40,921 nucleotides of DNA, taken from the NCBI GenBank assembly GCA_948436455.1, contig CAOJIB010000004.1:1-40921 (forward strand), read 5' to 3'. This document shows positions 40,859 to 40,921 of the stretch, piece by piece (positions within the stretch are counted from its first letter, which is position 1; each line of letters starts with the position of its first letter). This DNA comes from an uncultured Blautia sp. GTDB lineage: Bacteria; Bacillota; Clostridia; Lachnospirales; Lachnospiraceae. Under the pieces are notes generated by a model. It searched no databases, was not told where the DNA came from, and saw only the letters and a program-made list of their open reading frames with translations. The translations under genes were made by a program, and so were the position numbers.

Positions 40859-40921
40859 CCTTCTACCTCCTGCGCGTTCTTCGCCATGATGTCGTCCAGA
40901 ATCGCTTTTACAGATGATTTT
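40855..40921 (-). CDS. C-terminal end of the upstream gene, possibly a NuoE/HydC-type subunit
   Basis: Only the last 21 codons are inside the window, ending in KAILDDIMAKNAQEVEG. The TGA overlaps the ATG of the next gene (ATGA), showing that it belongs to the same operon. In comparable operons the gene before the NuoF-like subunit encodes a NuoE/HydC-type [2Fe-2S] subunit or a small accessory ATP-binding protein. The fragment is too short to decide. Confidence 0.6.
   Translation of the reverse strand, partial: KSSVKAILDDIMAKNAQEVEG

Noticed and set aside
1..40921. CRISPR arrays, tRNA or rRNA genes, transposases, phage genes
   Set aside because: None seen. No regular spaced repeats, cloverleaf ends or integrase/transposase motifs were found by reading both strands.

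Overview
The window looks like chromosome from a spore-forming member of the Clostridia, most likely Lachnospiraceae. The evidence is sporulation genes (yqfC, yqfD, a BofC-C-domain protein), a very large class-B PBP with the long insert seen in that family, a sigma-factor/DUF4179 pair, a Gram-positive sorting-signal surface protein and soluble flavin/iron-sulfur electron-transfer subunits. G+C is near one half by eye. Almost everything is on the minus strand, so the transcription units read from right to left. Only the sigma factor/DUF4179 cassette is on the plus strand.

From right to left: (1) 40921-35585, the end of an operon for a soluble, probably electron-bifurcating NAD(P)H/ferredoxin oxidoreductase: the tail of an upstream gene, a NuoF/HydB-type subunit, and a 1168-residue subunit fusing a NuoG-like front end, a GltD/NfnB-like flavoprotein and a molybdopterin-fold domain that lacks the metal-ligand Cys/Sec. 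A long nested hairpin terminates it. (2) 35584-34986, about 600 bp with an operator-like palindrome, one doubtful 39-codon ORF and the kinase promoter. (3) An orphan hybrid histidine kinase (34985-32652). (4) The plus-strand sigma factor and DUF4179 membrane protein (30760-32570). (5) yqfC-yqfD-phoH-ybeY-DUF3048 (30462-26314), with a sigma-E-like promoter in front. (6) A BofC-domain membrane protein (26208-25642) with a sigma-G-like promoter. (7) proB-DUF896-5-formyl-THF cyclo-ligase-proA (25507-22594). (8) A wall-anchored beta-helix surface protein (22453-20603) with a structured leader and a strong terminator. (9) miaB-mutS-mutL, a palindromic MITE-like element of about 187 bp, then miaA and a PLP lyase (20255-11850). 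(10) Two flavoproteins (11697-8921) from their own promoter. (11) radC-mreB-mreC-mreD-mrdA-minD-minE-rodA and a truncated membrane protein (8773-1), the cell-shape and division-site cluster. MinC is missing from the place where it usually sits.

Most genes are ordinary core genes. No tRNA, rRNA, CRISPR array, transposase or phage gene was seen. The observations most worth checking are the fused electron-transfer subunit, the MITE-like element between mutL and miaA, the structured leader of the surface protein, the sporulation-type promoters, the missing minC, and the 600-bp intergenic region with a palindromic operator. None is proven to be a new system. Many gene starts were moved to the ATG that follows a visible Shine-Dalgarno sequence.
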